From contig QMSC01000075.1 of NCBI GenBank assembly GCA_003649515.1, positions 1-6,356 on the forward strand: DNA of 6,356 bases, written 5' to 3'. A program made the translations under genes and the position numbers. This stretch comes from Thermoprotei archaeon (GTDB taxonomy: Archaea > Thermoproteota > Thermoprotei > Thermofilales > B20-G17). Each line of letters opens with the position of its first letter. Positions within the stretch are counted from its first letter, which is position 1. The notes below the pieces were generated by a model that saw nothing but the letters and a program-made list of their open reading frames with translations, made no database searches and was not told the origin of the DNA. Below are positions 5,652 through 6,356 of this stretch, in pieces.

Positions 5652-5927
5652 TTGCAGCATTTTCCTATAGGATCTAAGGGTAGGGATCTTATACTTAGGA
5701 TGCTTAGCTATGAGGATGTAAGAGTTCTCGTTGAGGGTGATTTAGAGCATTTCTTAGAGAACAGGTGGGCGACAATCAGGGTTAGACTAGAAGTTAAGGA
5801 AGTCCTTGAAAGCTACGCTAGGGTTAGAGGGATAAGTCTTGGAGAAGCAGTAGCCGAAATACTTGCAGTTCTAGGCGGGCATGGCACCATAGCCCCCGGA
5901 GCCCGAGCCCGCGAAGGAGCCCGCTGA
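5652..5927 (+). CDS. Ribbon-helix-helix DNA-binding protein, frameshifted near its 3' end
   Basis: A TTG start with GGTG upstream opens a frame of 91 residues. Residues about 39-73 match the ribbon-helix-helix pattern: a strand ATIRVRLEV, helix KEVLESYARVRG, then ISLGEAVAEILAVLG. Such proteins bind DNA as dimers and act as repressors or antitoxins. About 38 N-terminal residues are unassigned. After residue 81 the reading frame as given runs into an Ala/Gly/Arg-rich tail (PGARAREGAR) that looks like an out-of-frame artefact. Removing one C from the run at 5893-5897 and one from 5961-5965 gives instead EPEPAKEPAEG, then a Pro-rich segment and LPSFMRDNPWLEVLALRGWE, 116 aa in all, stopping at 6002-6004 inside a TTGA overlap with the next gene. 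I take the longer product as the real or ancestral protein. An antitoxin role is possible, but no toxin gene is visible. Confidence 0.7.
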   Translation: MQHFPIGSKGRDLILRMLSYEDVRVLVEGDLEHFLENRWATIRVRLEVKEVLESYARVRGISLGEAVAEILAVLGGHGTIAPGARAREGAR

Positions 5928-6004
5928 GGGGGTGCCCCTGCCCTCATTCATGCGGGACAACCCCCTGGCTAGAGGTTTTGGCTTTAAGGGGGTGGGAGCC
6001 TTGA
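5893..6004 (+). pseudogene. Out-of-frame C-terminal part of the RHH gene
   Basis: Here coding sense moves through three frames. Up to 5893 it matches the TTG 5652 frame; between the two five-C runs it reads PEPEPAKEPAEGVPLPSFM in the next frame; after 5965 it reads NPWLEVLALRGWEP to TGA 6002-6004 in the third. Each step equals one extra C. The ending meets the TTG start at 6001 in a four-base TTGA overlap, as expected for translationally coupled genes. Sequencing error in C-runs or recent decay would both explain it. Confidence 0.6.
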
Positions 6005-6356
6005 ACCGGACAAAGTTTATCCTATTTTTACCCCTGTTTTTACCCTAATTTTACTCCCAGTAGCCTCCGGTAAGCCCATAGACTCCGCTGAAGCCTACGG
6101 CCGCTACGAGGGGCTAGAAGTATACGCCCGGGTCGAGTCGTACGAAGGCTGCCTAGTCGTAAACGTCGTCGTCAACGGAAAGCCACCCTACCGCCTCTAC
6201 ATAGCCTTCGCAGGGAAAGTATGGAACTATACTTTCAAGGAGGACTCGTTTAAAGCCGAAATAAGGCACCCTGACGTAGGCAGGCACATCGTCAAGATCG
6301 CTGTCGTGGACAGGCTCTACAGGTGGGTTGTCCTAAAACTAGAAATAGAGTTGCAC
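6001..6356 (+). CDS. Secreted PKD/Ig-like protein, frameshifted signal, cut by window end
   Basis: TTG 6001 is preceded by GGGGGTGGG (5988-5996), a usable ribosome site, and overlaps the stop of the RHH gene. It opens with NRTKFILFLPLFLP, a signal-peptide start, but hits TAA at 6046-6048. From 6045 the next frame continues the hydrophobic core as LILLPVASGKPIDSAEAYG and stays open to the window edge. That second frame has no ATG, GTG or TTG between the upstream TAA (5985-5987) and the mature region, so one missing base within about 6019-6045 is the simplest reading. The repaired protein is at least 119 aa. Its mature part holds a PKD/Ig-like beta domain around residues 52-118, with the family-like NGKPPY and closing strands IVKIAVVDRLYRWVVLKLEI. 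It is probably a surface or secreted protein of unknown partner and continues beyond the window. Confidence 0.6.
6025..6058 (+). repeat. T-run/C-run tandem repeat in the signal-peptide coding region
   Basis: TTTTTACCCCTG, TTTTTACCCTAA and TTTTACTCCC follow one another, encoding the repeating FLP/LLP core of the signal peptide. The second unit has three C where the first has four, and the reading frame breaks at that point. Such a run is prone to slippage in replication and to miscounting in sequencing. Confidence 0.55.

Noticed and set aside
5893..6046. Programmed ribosomal frameshifting in the RHH and secreted genes
   Set aside because: Three separate events at short runs within 150 bases, without a recognisable slippery heptamer and pseudoknot, fit indels better than programmed shifts.
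5652..6356. Toxin-antitoxin pair of an RHH antitoxin with a downstream toxin
   Set aside because: The downstream partner has a signal peptide and a PKD/Ig-like domain, not a nuclease or RelE/PIN-like toxin.
1..6356. CRISPR array, tRNA, rRNA or insertion sequence
   Set aside because: No regularly spaced repeats, no cloverleaf or rRNA-like conserved stretch, and no transposase or terminal inverted repeats were seen on either strand.

Overview
The window reads as chromosomal DNA of a thermophilic archaeon, most likely a member of the Thermoproteota (Crenarchaeota). The pointers are TATA boxes about 25-45 bases before start codons, very short leaders with GGTGA-type Shine-Dalgarno sites, heavy use of AGG/AGA and ATA codons, TTG starts, a pyrimidine-tract terminator, and archaeal-style winged-helix, Lrp-like and ribbon-helix-helix regulators. 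No rRNA, tRNA, CRISPR, transposase or phage gene was seen. The taxonomic call is inference from style, not from a marker gene.

Layout, left to right. (1) 1-249: 3' end of a small winged-helix DNA-binding protein. (2) 250-366: convergent gap with two abutting perfect palindromes. (3) 367-576, minus strand: 69-aa secreted peptide whose predicted mature part is strongly acidic. It is divergent from (4) 701-1843: a 380-aa regulator with two successive Lrp/AsnC-like halves. (5) 1925-3088 and (6) 3424-4740: two N-terminally anchored extracellular proteins that look like distant paralogues, separated by a 335-base gap with a terminator tract and a doubtful minus-strand ORF. (7) 4781-5521: a third surface protein, with a calcium-loop motif next to a C-terminal membrane anchor, probably cotranscribed with (6). 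(8) 5652-6004: a ribbon-helix-helix regulator whose 3' end is out of frame because of two C-runs. (9) 6001 to the right edge: a secreted PKD/Ig-like protein with a frameshift in its signal peptide.

The theme is cell-surface or secreted proteins interleaved with small DNA-binding regulators. The most striking result is a block of about 55 bases, 46 identical by hand alignment, directly upstream of both (5) and (6) and ending on their TATA boxes. It is far better conserved than the proteins it precedes, which suggests the two genes answer to one factor; the adjacent Lrp-like protein is the obvious candidate. The second is that removing one C from each of two five-C runs in gene (8) restores a coherent 116-aa protein ending in a TTGA overlap with gene (9). 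I found no complete known defence, toxin-antitoxin or metabolic system, and I assign no biochemical function to the surface proteins.
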